64,000 nt of DNA from Prorocentrum cordatum (GCA_963575745.1 CAUYUJ010018863.1:62001-126000); one strand, 5' to 3'. Positions 32,160 to 44,386 are shown, counted from the first letter of the stretch. The notes: generated from the letters alone by a model not told the origin. Program-made: numbers and translations.

Positions 32160-32935
32160 TAAAAAAGGGGCCTCTCAGGCGAAAACCCCCCTTCTAGCGG
32201 TTGTCTTGGGGGGCGACTCCGGCGGAGGCATCCTTTCGGCGGAGTAATTGCTGGGACACCTCAAGCAGTGACCTCATCCTTCTCCTCGTCTTCCTCCTCC
32301 TCCTCCTCCTCATCCTCTTCTGTGGCCTCTTCGGCGGGAGCTGGCTCCAGCTCTCCTCTGGCTGTCAGCTCTGATACATTCCCTGTAGGTTGCCATGATG
32401 GGCTACATGTTGCACCCAAGTCTGTTATACTCCATTATGCTCCATGCCCCTCTGCTCTACTCCAATAGTATGAGCCATCTGTTCTACTCTACTGTACCAG
32501 CCATGCGATTCTAACATAATCTACTCTACTCGACTCTGCTCTAGTCGACTTGTTCCCCCACCTCGACACTGTCTCCAAACTGTTTGCTGTTCCCCGATCC
32601 GTCCTCCGTAGTGGTATGCACTCCCTTTCTGCGACTTGGCCAGCCGATAGCAACCAAAGTCTGGTGGTCCCATCTGCCTGTAAACAACAAAACACCACAA
32701 ATGTTCGCACCAGGATGAACATTACGTCGTCCATGTTGCAAAATGCGTGACAGGGATGGGAAGGGGCGCACATCCCAGGCGAAAGGCCAAAAAATCGCTC
32801 TCGCCTCAGCGCCGCGTCCCTTTTTCCCCCGCGTCCTAATGTTTTTTGTTTTCGTTGGACAACCCGCGAAGTCTCACCCCTCACCCTCTCTCATCTTGTC
32901 TTGAGCACCACCATCATCAACAACAACATCATCAC

Positions 32936-32973
<38 letters not shown>

Positions 32974-33015
32974 CCATCACAATGCGCATCATCGTCATCA
33001 TGTGCAACTGGTACT
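32160..33015. other. No gene recognised; CTCTA-rich and CAT microsatellites
   Basis: 32285-32320 is TCC/TCATCC. 32440-32560 is rich in TCTACTC and CTACTCTACT. 32908-32990 is (CAT)n. A short frame in 32560-32750 is not convincing. Confidence 0.5.
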
Positions 33016-33019
33016 CCGC

Positions 33020-33610
33020 GGGGACCACCTCCCTATGGAGCCCGCACCTCATGTTTCCCACGTCATGATTTGCGAAGAAGTCTGAGGAGGGAACCCCTTC
33101 ATTGTGAGGCCCGAACATCACGTTTTTTTTTTAATCCCGACGGGGTTATCATAATGACAATAACTGTCGTCATTACTGGGTCCCTGACGCTTCAGGGAGC
33201 CTCGTATGCGGGTGAATTGCGAGGACATCTCAGGCGGAGGCCCCCTGCCCATGGAGCCCGCTAGTCGCGCTTCTTCCATACCACAAGGGGGCATTCTGAA
33301 ACATGTAATGGTCGTCACTTTTGGGCCCTGGAGGCGTGAATATGGAAGGAAAATCAAGCGGAGTCTCGTATGTGAGTGAATTGCAAGGACTCTCAGACGG
33401 GAACCCCTCCATTTGGGGCCCGCACCTCATGTTAGTAATTCCGGAAGTTTATCTTAATACCCGTAATAGTCGTGACTTTTGGGTTCATCGGGAATGATAA
33501 CGGAGATGTCTCAAGCGAACGCCTCGTCTGTCATTGCCTTGTAAGTCTCAAGCAAAAACCTCTTCTAATGGGGCCCGCACTTCACATTGGTAATCCGAAC
33601 GGGTCATGCG
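33020..33610 (+). repeat. Diverged ~160-bp tandem repeat, 3-4 units
   Basis: GGnGCCCGCACCTCATG-type landmarks at about 33037, 33110, 33254, 33415 and 33575. Each full unit also has TAATnnCnnTAATnGTCGTnACTTTTGGG and GTGAATTGCnAGGAC-TCTCAGnCGG-AnCCCCTCC. Confidence 0.7.
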
Positions 33611-33614
33611 GGTC

Positions 33615-34794
33615 GTACAGGTACGCGTAGCCGCCGTCGGTGGAGATCCAACACGCCACCAAAGACTTCTCTCAGACCCCCTTGCGTTTTCGAGCTGAAC
33701 GGCACGAAACGCTTCAAACCCAAGGACCCTCCGATCGCGGTTTCAAGCTGCACGCGCGAGGGCAGGCCTTCCCCACCAGAAACCTGGTCCGCCTGGGAGA
33801 AGACGTTGGCCTCGGACATCCACGGCGGTCTCGACCTTCGGCACCATCACGAAAAAATTGCTCGGCTACGGCTGAAACATCCACTGGAAGACGCTGGCGA
33901 AGAGGATCAACACGCGCGCTCATAGCGACGCACGACATTTCGGCGTGCCCATCGTTTTCCTGCAGGCCGTGGACGAGTGCAACACGATTCAAGGCGATGC
34001 GGACGCGGGCCGGCGCCTCCTAAACGTCCCGAACATGCACAAAACGGGGGACATCCACGGCGCCTTACCGGCACACGTCGGCATGGAGGTTCAGTTCACG
34101 GCCGTGCAGGAGAAGCCGAAAAAGAAGTTGGGGCTCACGCAGGAGCAACGGGCCATCATCGTGTGTTTAAACACTCACCTAGACGAGGAGCGGACTACGA
34201 GGACTGCTCACCAAGCCAGCGATTTTGCCCCCGCCTCTTACCGCAGGGAATCTGGATGCAGGTCCACGGCTTCAAGGAATCCCCGATGGACCAGGATGTT
34301 CCCCCGCGCTGCCACAGGTCGCTGAAAGCGCTGGCAACGACGACGAAGCCTAGGCGCGGGCGAAGACCTCACTCATGTGCAAGCCCACTGAGCACGGGTC
34401 CACCTGGTGAAGCTCGGGGACGCACGTCGCGCGCCGCTCGGGGTTCACCCCGTCGAGCGTGTCCTACCTGACCTCCACGCTGTCGCAGGGCCAAACGATG
34501 CGCCAAGGCGTCACCAACGACTGCGCCGGGGATGACGACGCTGGCCGCACGGGCACGTCGGACGAACAGCGGCGGTTGCACCTCTACGTCCTGTTATCCG
34601 GCGCATCGCGCATGCAGGATATGCTGATCCAGCGGCCGCCCACGCGGGAATTCATGGAGCGAGGGCCGGCGGCGTGCCTGCGGACAGCGCTCGGGGAATT
34701 CGAAAGGAGGGCGAACCGCGTCCGAACCGAAGAGGAGCAGGTTGCGGTTAATCTGGGCTTCGTGCTGCTCCAACCTGAGCGCGGCCGCGAATAG
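33615..34794 (+). pseudogene. Decayed superfamily-1 (PIF1/Helitron-like) helicase fragment
   Basis: Three pieces in three frames read on as one protein. About 33945-34205: RRLLNVPNMHKTGDIHGALP, HVGMEVQFTA and KKLGLTQEQRAIIV. About 34228-34300: LPQGIWMQVHGFKESPMDQD. About 34435-34794: SSVSYLTSTLSQGQTMRQGV, then RRLHLYVLLSGASRMQDMLI, RPPTREFMERGPAACLRTAL and a TAG at 34792. The STLSQGQT then LYVLLSGASRMQDM succession matches the C-terminal half of PIF1/Helitron-type helicases (motif V/VI region: SQGQT followed by an arginine-finger strand, here SGASRM instead of SRA). At least two frameshifts and the missing Walker A half argue for a pseudogene. The similarity is from memory of algal proteins, so treat the family as probable. 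It may be debris of a mobile element. Confidence 0.55.
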
Positions 34795-35034
34795 TTCGAG
34801 ACTTGCGAATTGTCCCAATGGCTGGTTCCCGCGCCCAAGCGGTTCGCGGGGCTGTCCCAACGGCCTCGCCCGCGGGACTGCCCCAGCGGTTTCGTGATCC
34901 GGCCATCGGAGAACGCGCCCATGCCAGCCGTGGCGGCAACGGCGCCAAGGCAAATCAATGTGCCCCAGCCAGGAAGCAAGGGAAATGCATTGGGAGAACG
35001 GGCGGGGGGAGGATAGTATAGGGAGAACGAGGAG

Positions 35035-35169
35035 GATGGCGAGAAGGGAAGGAGGAGGAGGACGAGAAGGAGGAGGAGAAGGAGGAGGAGAAGAGAGATG
35101 AGGAAGAGAAGGGGAGGACGAGGAGAAGGAGGAGGAGACGGAGGGAAAAGATGACGAAGAGGAGGAGGA

Positions 35170-35200
<31 letters not shown>

Positions 35201-35240
35201 GAGGAGGAGGAGGAGGAGGAGGAGGAGGAGGGAGGCGCAA
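35035..35240. repeat. (GGA)n purine tract
   Basis: GAGGAGGAGGAC units changing to uninterrupted GGA at 35180-35232. Confidence 0.92.
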
Positions 35241-35560
35241 CAAAGGGCGGGAGGAGGGCCTCCGCTGAGCAATTGGGAAAAGACGAGGGGCAAATTGAAC
35301 AGATCTCCTATGGGGTCCGAGCCACGGAGCACTTTCTGGAGAGGTGAACTCCCGCTAGGGTGCGGTGCACATTCGTCGCGCGTCATCCTGTCAACACGCG
35401 AGCGCGCGAAAACGTCGTCATCGCCTCGGCGCCGCGCAGACTTCGCCTGAAAACGGCGCTCCCGCGCAGTGCAGATCTGCCGCCCGCCATGTTGGAGGGG
35501 GCCGCGCGAATCGGCGACGCCCTGCCCTCGCCCAAGATCTTTGCGCTTTTGGGTCGGGCG
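35240..35560. other. No gene recognised
   Basis: GC-rich spacer with faint echoes of the 82-84-bp satellite (CATTCGTCGCGCG, CCTCGGCGCCGCGCAGA). Confidence 0.35.
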
Positions 35561-35562
35561 TG

Positions 35563-35722
35563 GCCTCCTCCTCCTCCTCCTCCTCCTCCTCCTCCTCCTC
35601 CTCCTCCTCCTCCGCCTCCTCCTCCTCCTCCTCCACCTCCTCCTCCTCCTCCTCCTCCTCCTCCTCCTCCTCCTCCTCCTCCTCCTCCTCCTCCTCCTCC
35701 TCCTCCTCCTCCTCCTCCTCCA
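35563..35722. repeat. (TCC)n tract
   Basis: Nearly perfect TCC array of about 53 triplets. With the GGA tract at 35035-35240 it forms an inverted pair about 330 bases apart. Confidence 0.95.
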
Positions 35723-35724
35723 CG

Positions 35725-36595
35725 TGTTCCAGCGCGGGCGCGGCGGATGGTTCGTTCGCCGAAGCACGTGGAAGCAACAGCGGCAGCGGGGCCGCGCGAG
35801 AGAGGACAGAAGGCCGACCTCGCCCCAGCGCCGTGCAGTTCGCGAGCGGAGATGGCGATGCTGTGTCAGCGCAGCGCGTGCTTCGTCTTCGCCGCGGCCA
35901 TCGGAAGTTCTGCCGCTCCCGCCCCTGGGCGGCCCGCATAGTGTTCCCTTCGCTTGGGACCGCGCGCGAGCGCCTTCCGTTTGCAGGGCGGGAGCGCACT
36001 CCAGTCCCGGCATCCAACTGTGCCAGAACTTGCTATGATGTTGTGGGGAGGGTGGGAGTAGGCGGGGGCCCTATGACTCGCTCGACAGGGCTGACTTGAC
36101 CAGACCCCTACTCATATTCTCGACTCTCCAGCCTCTGTACTACCATCCGCACTGCTCCCACTATCAACTTCACGTTCTGCCGTCCACTCTACTCTCGACT
36201 CCTCTCCCTACACCGTGCTCTCTATTAAAACGAATGGACCTTTTACTCGGCTGTGCTCTACTGTTGCCTCTACTGTGGTGCAGGGTGGGGGTAGAGAAGC
36301 GGGTAAAAGTAGGGTCGAGGAGAAACCAGAATAGAGAGCAGTGCGGATACAGGGTAGACGGTAGAGATTGCAGCAGAGCAGGGTCGCGAAGAGTTCCAAA
36401 TAGGGTTAAGCAAAGAGTAGACAGAAGAGTACGGAAGAAGATTGTTAACAACGGAGAGGACATGATATAGCAGAGAGTAAATCAGATAACAGGAGAACGT
36501 GAATAGCGGAGCGAAGCAGAGTGCGAGGAGAGTAGAGTAGAGAATGGACTAGGGAGTGGAGTGCAGATGGTAGGATAAACAGTGATCTGGGATCT
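35725..36595. other. No gene recognised
   Basis: GC-rich to 36080, then a CTCTACT/AGTAGAG-rich stretch. 36096-36240 (ACTCTCGACTCC) and 36290-36560 (GGTAGAG, GAGTAGA) are partly complementary. Confidence 0.4.
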
Positions 36596-36599
36596 GCTG

Positions 36600-38460
36600 C
36601 ATTCTCATTGGACTCAATGTAGACTCCACTGAATCAACTTGGAATAATCTGGATCTGGGATCTCCTTCACTCTGGTCGGAATGCAAAGAGAGTCGAATTG
36701 GGATCCAATTGGAATCGAGCATATCTGGGACCCCGGGGATTTAAATCGAACTTGAACAAGATTCAAATAGGTGTTTGATCAGAATGGAGCAAAGGCCATG
36801 TCAAGAGGCCTTTGTTGAATTGAATCGGATCCCAATCAGAATTCAATGGGAATTGAGCAGACCCCAGCTACAGAGGGTTTCAAATCGATTCGAATGGGGA
36901 GACCAATCGGAATTCAATACGAATGGCGCAGACCCCAAATTCACGGGATTCAATTAGATTTGAAGCAGAACCCAACCGGAATTCAATCGTAAGGAAAAGG
37001 TCCATAGGACCCCACATTCAGAGGATTCACTTGGGTGAAAATAGGAAGACAATCGGAATTCAGTCTGAGTGACAAGACATCCTCTGGATCGGGGAGCTCC
37101 TCGGTTCGAAGTAGAATCCAATTCGAATCCAACTAGAACCCTCTGGACTTGGGATCTGCTCCGTTCCAAGTGGAATCCATTCAGAATCCTTCGACATGCC
37201 TAGGTGCTACGTCGTCGCGCTCCGCACATGGCGCAAGGTCGGCGGCATTTTGATCGAAGAGCTCGCTCGGTGCACGTGGGGACCCTACTGTGTGTGCCTG
37301 TTTCACGTGTGTCTCCGTGTGCGCGTTACTGCCACCCTTTCTGGGCCGTGAGAGATCCAGGTCCCGATCGAAAGACTATGTTCGTGCGACATCGAGGGTC
37401 CTGATAAAATTGCTACACAGCGTTTGTGCAACGAAGATGCCTGCATTCATTCAGCCACAACGATGCTGAGTGCCACTACGCGGAGAGATGCTCGAATTCC
37501 ATATCGGAAATCTATCGCGCTCTCCACATGTGAACATAGTATGATGAAAATGGCCGCTGGTGAGAAAGACGCTCACGGTGCCCTCTAAACTGTCTGAAGA
37601 TACTCCCAGCGGACCCCGACAGGGCCCCAAACGGGGCCCAAGGAAAGCAACACGGACTGACATTCCAAGCCCTCCGCCCCAAGAGGCCCCCCGAGACCGC
37701 CACAATGCAGCCAAGAAACTCCCAACAGGCCCCAAGAGGCCCCCAGAGGGTCCCGAAGAGGCCCCAAAAGGCCTCACCCGTAGACTGATTCCCTCTTCGG
37801 GGGAGCCTGCGGAATGGCGTAAGCCTCTCGCGTAAACTTGGAGTTACGCATGCATGCGCTGCCTCTTCCTTTTGATTGGCGATGCAAGATCTGATAGGCG
37901 TAGCTACTTCACGCAATCGGAATTGATCAGAATTCCTTGGCCGTGGGGACATTTGTTTGTCGGCATGATGCCAGGCTTCGAGAGCCCTTGGACCCCAACG
38001 GTTTGGCAGCGGCGTTATCCCGTGACAGAACCTCGCGTCCTTTCAAGTCCGATAGGAACCATCTGGATCTGGAGTATGTTCCCTTACGAATGCAACGATG
38101 TTAAAACCCTTGTGAAGTCTCACAAAGTATCTGGGTTTGGGGCCTGCTTGTACCCGGTTGACACCTGGACAAATAAACACAAAAAACGAAGCAAACAAAC
38201 AAAACAGAAACAAACAAAAAACAAACGTCGAATAGGAGCCCTCTGGATCTGCCGTATGCAGAGTTCCATTTGACATCTTGTTGGTGACCGAATCGAGAAC
38301 AAACAACAATCCCTTCGATATGGGGTCTGCTGCATTGGCAATGATTGAAAATGCTCTCAAATCCGATGTCCGACCTCTAGATATGGGATATGCCCATGAT
38401 ATGTTGGGACGCTATTCTTAGTCAAATCGAACGGGATATTTCTCCCCTGAGATCTGCTCC
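36600..38460 (+). repeat. Diverged ~70-bp repeat field (GGAATTCAAT..TCTGGATCTGGGATCTGC)
   Basis: Between 36600 and 37190 GGAATTCAATnnGAATnG...CAGACCCC...GGATTCAAATCGA recurs about every 70 bases. Scattered units (GGAnCCnTCTGGATCTG) continue at 38030-38460. The field is interrupted by ordinary spacer (37200-37580) and an 11-mer patch. Confidence 0.6.
37590..37785 (+). repeat. 11-bp AAGAGGCCCCC patch
   Basis: CCAAGAGGCCCCC units. Preceded by CAAGCCCTCCGCCCCAAGAGG, which is similar to the tract boundaries at 39650-39690 (reverse) and 48780. Confidence 0.8.
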
Positions 38461-38990
38461 GTTCCTGTTGACTAGTGTTGACGGTTCGATCCACATGCAG
38501 CATACAAACATAAATACATGCATACAGCCATACATACAAAAAATAGACATGCATTCATACATAATCGTATACTAGTACCATCGCGCGTCGCGCGCGCTCG
38601 AGTTCTAGCTAGGTAGGATGGTCCGAACTCTTCGGCATATCTCTATTTTGTGATACGTATTCTCCGGGGCTTCCACGAACCAGGAAGAGGGTCCAAGTGG
38701 CTTCCAAGTTGTCCTTCCACCCACGGCGGCCTAAGACAGGCCCAAGAGGCACTTCGGGGGCCCTCTCTTCACCGCGGCTGGACGTAGCCAGAGGAAGTGG
38801 GAGGCGAAGGGGAGGTGAAGGGGTTCCCTGGGGGACAAGGAGGAGGATGAGAAGTTGGAGAGGGTGGAGGAGGCCGCAGAGGAGGATGAGGAGGAGGAGG
38901 AAGTATGATACTCCCTTTTTTGGAAGCGTAGCCAAGCTGCCAGGCGAATTTGAAAAAAAAGAACTGTTGGGAACCCTTTTTTGTGAAGTG
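38460..38990. other. No gene recognised
   Basis: 38500-38575 is CATACA-rich. 38850-38900 is GGA-rich. Remainder unremarkable. Confidence 0.4.
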
Positions 38991-38994
38991 CCCT

Positions 38995-40050
38995 CGGGGC
39001 CTCTTTGGGAGCTCTTTTGGGCCTCCTGAGGCTTCCTGGGGACCTCTTGAGGCCACCTGGGGGTGTCCTCGGGCGGAGATCTCGGGTTCTGGGTTCACGT
39101 TCCCGATCCTGGGCCACGGATGGGGCCATCTCGGGCCGTCTTGGACGTCTCCTCGGCCGCTGTAGAGCCGGCTTTGAGCGCGTTTGAAGCCTATTGGGCC
39201 GTCTTGCGGCGATCCTCGGGCCCTCGTGGGGCGTCTTGCAGCGTCGGGAAGCGGAACAGGTGGAAACGCCAAAACTGATGGAAACCCCTCAGGAATAACA
39301 ATGTTTGTTGGCCTCTTCGAGCTCTCTTGGGAAACCTCTTGGATGCCTCTTGGGTGATGGGTGAATATATTCTGGGCTTCTTGGGCCGTCTGGAGGCCGT
39401 CTTGGGCGTCTTGGACCGTATAGTGGCCTTCGGCCCATCCCGCAACCGTGCCTGAGCTGTGGGTTGGAGGCCTCTTGGAAGTTCGTTTGGGTATCGAGGG
39501 AGGCCTCTCGGGGGCCTCTTGGAGGCAGTTTTGAAAATCTCTTAGGGGCCCTTGAGGGGCCTCTTGGGGCCTCTTTTTCGGCCTCTTGGGGGCCTCGTGG
39601 AGCCTCTAGGGAGCCTCTTGGGCTCTCTTGGGGGCCTCTTGGGGCCTCCAGGGGGCCTCTTGGGGCGGAAGGCTCGAATTGTTGGTTCGTGTTCCCCCTC
39701 ATGGGCCCCTCTTGAGGCCGTCTTGGGGCTTTCTTGGGCGATCTTGGGTGCCTCTTGGGCCGTTTTGGGGCCCTCTTGGACCGTCTTGGGGCCCTCTTGG
39801 GGGCCTCTTGGGCCTGGGGCTGGCCTCTGGGACCATCTTGGAGCATCGGAAGCGCATAACACGAGAACGGGCCTCTTGGTGGTCCTCTTGGAGCGCTCTT
39901 GGGGCTTCTTTGGAGCCTCTTGGGCCGTCTTGAGACCATCTTGGGCGTCTTAGAACGATATTTGGCCGTCTCGGGGCCATCTTGGGGGCCCGGGGGCCGT
40001 CTTGGAGGCCTCTTGGGCCGCCTTGACGCCACGTCGAGGCCCTGGGGAGG
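38995..40050 (-). repeat. 11-bp AAGAGGCCCCC tract on the minus strand
   Basis: GGGGCCTCTTGG units dominate; this is the same family reversed. Two interior breaks carry non-repeat sequence, near 39090 (GTTCACGTTCCCGATCCTGGGCC) and 39240-39300. Confidence 0.88.
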
Positions 40051-40079
40051 AAGTAGCAAAAGGCTTGCCCAGATAAGTG

Positions 40080-40346
40080 CGATGTATGTGTGCATGCATA
40101 AATATATATAGAGAGAGAGGGAATTGTACGTATGTACGTATGTATGTATGTATGTGTGTATGTGTATGTGTATGCATGTACGTACGTACGTACGTATTTA
40201 TGGACGTATGTGTGTATGTGTAGTTGTATGTGTGTATGTATGGATGTATGTGCGTACAGTTGCGTGTATACATGTCTGTACCCATATACACATACGTGTT
40301 TATATATATGTATATGTGTATGTGTATGTGTATGTGTATGTGTGTA

Positions 40347-40393
<47 letters not shown>

Positions 40394-40410
40394 GTATATG
40401 TGTATGTGCA

Positions 40411-40441
<31 letters not shown>

Positions 40442-40498
40442 GGGTATGTGTATGGGTATGGGTATATGTATGTATGTGTATGTGTATGCGTATGCGTA

Positions 40499-40595
<97 letters not shown>

Positions 40596-41042
40596 GTATG
40601 CATGGATGGATGGATGCGTGTATATATATATATATATGTATGGATGTATGTATAAATGTATGTATGCGTGTATGTAAGTATGTCTGTGTGTATGTACGTA
40701 GCACCCCGCAATCGCGAATAAGAGTGAGGGGGCAGCGTGGACGTCGTCAGCCTGCGAGGATCCGAAGAAGCACACCGCAGGCGCCTAACGTTTACATGTA
40801 TGTATGTATGTGTGTATGCACGTATGGTTGTATGGCTGTACGTATGTATGTAGGTATGTATGTATGTGTATGTGTGTATGTATGGGTGAGTATGTATGTA
40901 TGCATGCATGTGTATATCAATATTGTACGTATGTATGTATGTATGCATGTATGTATGTGTGCATGTATAAAGGTATGTATGTGTGTATGTACGTATGTAT
41001 GTCTGTCTGTATGTATGTATCGCCCTCCATCTCCCACTCGCG

Positions 41043-41076
<34 letters not shown>

Positions 41077-41080
41077 CCCG
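40080..41080. repeat. (TATG)n / (GTATGT)n microsatellite field
   Basis: 40125-40320 and 40795-41020 are TATG/TACG tetramers. 40310-40600 is a near-perfect (TGTATG)n hexamer. 41040-41068 is (CT)n. A non-repetitive ~90-base island lies at 40700-40790. Confidence 0.95.
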
Positions 41081-41154
41081 TTCAACCAGAAACACTAAAA
41101 CTGCCCAGGACAACATGCGGGCTTGCGCCTCTCCTCCTTGAAATCCTAATTAGC

Positions 41155-41244
41155 ATCAGTATCCACATAATGATCAGCATTGCCGCCTTTATCATCATGG
41201 CTTTCATCATCAGCAACAACAAGAACAACAGCATCATGATCATG

Positions 41245-41294
<50 letters not shown>

Positions 41295-41640
41295 AACGTC
41301 ATCAACATCATAATCATCATCAGCATCATCATCGGCATCGTTATACTCATCACCATCATCACCAAGATCACCATCAGCATCGCCATCGTCAACATCATCA
41401 TCAACAACATCATCAAAATCATCATTGTCAACATCAGAATCGTCATCTTCAGCATCATCATCGTCATCATAATCGTCATCAACATCAGCATCACCATATG
41501 CATTAGCATCATCAGCCTCGTCAACATCATCACCATCATCATCAGCAGCATCATCGTAATCATCAGCATCGTCATCGTCATCGCCAGTATCAACAACATC
41601 ATCATCAGCATCATCGTCATCAGCATCATCCCGTATCAGG
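41155..41640. repeat. (ATC)n microsatellite
   Basis: ATCATCATC perfect at 41240-41295, then degenerate CATCATCAGCATC. The minus strand gives Asp/Met runs. Confidence 0.93.
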
Positions 41641-43380
41641 CACGCGGGGACAGGTCCAGCATCGCTTCCTCCTGGGAATACGGCACCCAGTTCCTCATGG
41701 GCCGTGGGCCGGGTGGGCCAAGTACGTGGACTGGACCAGCCAAGAAAATATGTTTGGCGACACGAGAGTCGAACGTATCGCGCCGCCACTATTTCGCTTG
41801 TTGCATAGTGCGCCGCCTCCTTGGTTGTGCACCTTCCTGAGCGTGGTCGTCCGGAGGGCCCTGCACATTGCCGGCATTCCTACTAAAATGCACCCTCATG
41901 GCGGACGTAAGATATAAGGCGTGAACGTCGGAGTTCAGAGGGGATGGGACCGGACTGGACCAGACCAGACAAGCCCGCCCTCACTTTCTCCCTCGCCCTC
42001 AACCTCGCCATCAGCCTACCCCATCGCCCTCATCATCGCACGAGCGGAGTCTCACCTGAGACCCACAAGAACACAGCGAGAGGGCATCTCGTCCCTAAGC
42101 ATCGGGGCCCACAGGAAGCGAGGATTACTTCCGCGTTCAGAACCTGGACGACTGGCTCGCTGAGGGCCGCCAAGGGCTCCGACGCCGTCGGTGGGAACTA
42201 CCGAGGCAGGACATGCGCTTGTTTATCTGAGGTTATGCGGATACCGATCCGACTCCGACGACCACGATGGCGACGACGAGGGCAACGGCGACGACCACGA
42301 CCCACGCGGGCTGGCTCGTGGGCATACGGTCGGTAACGTTTGCTTATGCAGCGTGTCGCCGCGGCGGCTTTCGAACCCCCCTCGAAAACACGGAGGCTCC
42401 CTCCGCGTGCGCAGGCCTCGGGACACAGAGAACAGCGGGGACGCTCTGGCGCGCGAGCCCCCGGGCCCACAGAGAACCAAGGATCCCTGATCTGGGGAGA
42501 CCACAAGGGACCGATGCCGCTACTCCCCGGACCTCTCTCCCAGGGTGCGTCCTGACGGTGGCGAATCCAGCGGTGGCGACGCGGGCCTCTCAGGAGGCCC
42601 ACAAACGAGGAAGGGTAGCAGATGTGGGCATCTTTTTCTCCTCCGACGCAAACCTCAGGGAATCGCCTCACCGTTTAGGGGTCCCCGAGAGTCGCATGCC
42701 CCATGCGGCCTGCAAAAGCTGGGAGAAGTCCATGCGGCACGACGACGACGACGCCGCCGCCGCCGCCCACGACGACGACGCCGACGACGACGCAGAAGCG
42801 CATGCTGCGGCCCTCCACGCCTCTGTGCGGCAGCCTCGGCGGGCTCGCCTCCGCGGGACGCCGCCGCGCCGCCCAAGCGGTGCCGAGCGTCGCCCTGCCT
42901 TCCCACGCAGCCCTTCCGGGCGGCGGTCAGCCCGCCGCGGAGAGCCTGCAGGCCAATGGCGAGCCCTGAGCTCAGCCACCGCGTTCCTTGCTGTGGAAGC
43001 CGACGCTGAGCACCTCGGCCTCGGCCATGGTGACATCCCTCCTGGCCTCCCAGGTGCTGGAGGCGACGACGCTGCCCAGCTCGAGGTCCGTGCCCAGCCC
43101 GAGTATCGCTAGATGGAGCTGCGGGTTTGTTTTTGCTAAGCCATGTCACTGTGCAAGACGAAGAAGATGAAGAAGAAGCAGAAGCAGAAGAAGAAGAAGA
43201 AGAAGAAGAACACACCGTGCGTCACGTAATGCAGGTGTCCATGGGACTCGTGGCTACAGACGGACGGGTGCTCGCGGTTCGACCTGGCCAGCCACTGATG
43301 ACCTGCAGCAAGATGTGGGAACAGGAACGCACACCGAGAGGCGGCGGGCATGTGGAGAAGATGACCAGGGCCGCCAGCCA
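41640..43380. other. Mostly no gene recognised; GACGAC and GAAGAA microsatellites
   Basis: 42735-42800 is GACGACGCC. 43155-43215 is GAAGAAGCA. Except for the short candidate exon listed separately, the frames are low-complexity. Confidence 0.45.
42972..43139 (-). CDS. Possible short exon of unknown protein
   Basis: A 56-codon stretch ending in TGA at 42972 reads QLHLAILGLGTDLELGSVV, then TWEARRDVTMAEAEVLSVGF. Unlike the surrounding frames it has ordinary amino-acid composition. It opens just after a TGA, has no ATG near its start, and has no clear splice sites. The other two minus-strand frames and one plus-strand frame are also open here because of high GC. I cannot assign a family, and it may be chance. 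Confidence 0.2.
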   Translation of the reverse strand, partial: LAKTNPQLHLAILGLGTDLELGSVVASSTWEARRDVTMAEAEVLSVGFHSKERGG

Positions 43381-43384
43381 TGCA

Positions 43385-43660
43385 AGTGCACCGATCCTGG
43401 CCATGCCGATCCTGGGCCCAGGCTCGGCGGAGGAGGGAGGAAGGAGGAGGAGGAGGAAGAAGAGAAGGAGGGAGGAAGGATGAAGGAGGAAGGAGGAAGG
43501 AGGAGGAGGAGGAGGAGGAGGAGGAGGAGGAGGAGGAGGAGGAGGGCGGCGGAGGAGGCGCACGCCTTCCTGGCCAGGGCGGGGGGGGAACCAGCACACC
43601 GATCCCAGGCCAAGGCCTGGGCACGGCAAGGATCGGCACAGGCGTATGGTCGGCGCCCCG
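43385..43660. repeat. Inverted-repeat element (CCGATCCTGGCC) around a GGA tract
   Basis: GTGCACCGATCCTGGCCATGCCGATCCTGG at the left is mirrored by CCAAGGCCTGGGCACGGCAAGGATCGGCAC at the right, around (GGA)n at 43435-43550. Similar GGATCGGTGCA/CCTGGGCC phrases occur at 1185-1220 and 6720-6840. Confidence 0.5.
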
Positions 43661-43678
43661 TGGGGGTAGACGGGAGCC

Positions 43679-44386
43679 TCAGCGGAATCCGCCGTAGCCT
43701 CGGTGAGCGCGCCTCCACTCGTCCACTGGGATGGCGGCGATCTCCTCTTCGGGGAGAAAGAGGTGATCTGAAGATAGACCGAATCCGGTGTGCAAGAGAT
43801 AATAACACTCCGCTTCGCTGCGGAACTCCGCTTCGCGTCGGAAATGCAAATCGACGTGCCTGAGCTGATCGGCATACGTTGTGTGGCACCCACAGAAGTC
43901 ACTTCCATCCACTGTGACCACAGCAGTGTTTGGGAATGAATCCAGGTATCCGTTCAATGTGCTGAGAACATCGTGCCCATACTCGCTAGCGATGTCGCAG
44001 AATAAGTTTCTAGCGTTTGTGACGACGATCACATTAAAATAGCCAAGTCCAAGACGAGAGTGCATGAGATCATGTAACGTTCTATCCGCTACACTCTCAT
44101 CACATAGCTTGTATAATGGGGGCGTACGAAGCGATGACTTGAAACTGAAGCCGCGTCCGTAACATGAGTCGTTTGCATGGTCATCAAAAAGAACGGTCTT
44201 ACGACCGTTCCAGGCAGACATATCGAAGCCAAATGTCTTGAATAGCCCGTGATACAGGAATCCAGATCCGTACTCCACATCAATTGTGCTCACATACAAA
44301 ATTCGCGGTTGCACAATACCTACCTTGTCCCGCAAATGCCATATGAAATCCGCCACGGCGTTTGCAGCAGTAGGCGCTTTGCTCAT
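43679..44386 (-). pseudogene. N-terminal fragment of a glycosyltransferase-like protein
   Basis: From ATG 44386 (alternative ATG 44401) the frame gives 235 residues to a TGA at 43679. The protein has normal composition. Residues 28-52 read ILYVSTIDVEYGSGFLYHGL, then FGF; 75-82 CYGRGFSF; 117-123 FNVIVVT; 155-163 AVVTVDGSD; 180-184 LHFRR; 206-214 DHLFLPEEE. This strand/loop succession resembles the N-terminal Rossmann half of a GT-B-like glycosyltransferase family I know from algae and large DNA viruses. The C-terminal sugar-nucleotide half is absent; the frame ends in RRAHRGYGGFR beside a repeat element. It may be a truncated gene, or GGCGCGCTCACC.. may hide a splice site. Upstream is the CAT microsatellite. 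The family assignment is from memory. Confidence 0.5.

Noticed and set aside
39699-41116. Thr/His/Tyr/Ile and Cys/Val/Tyr frames over 40-41 kb
   Set aside because: TATG/GTATGT microsatellite.
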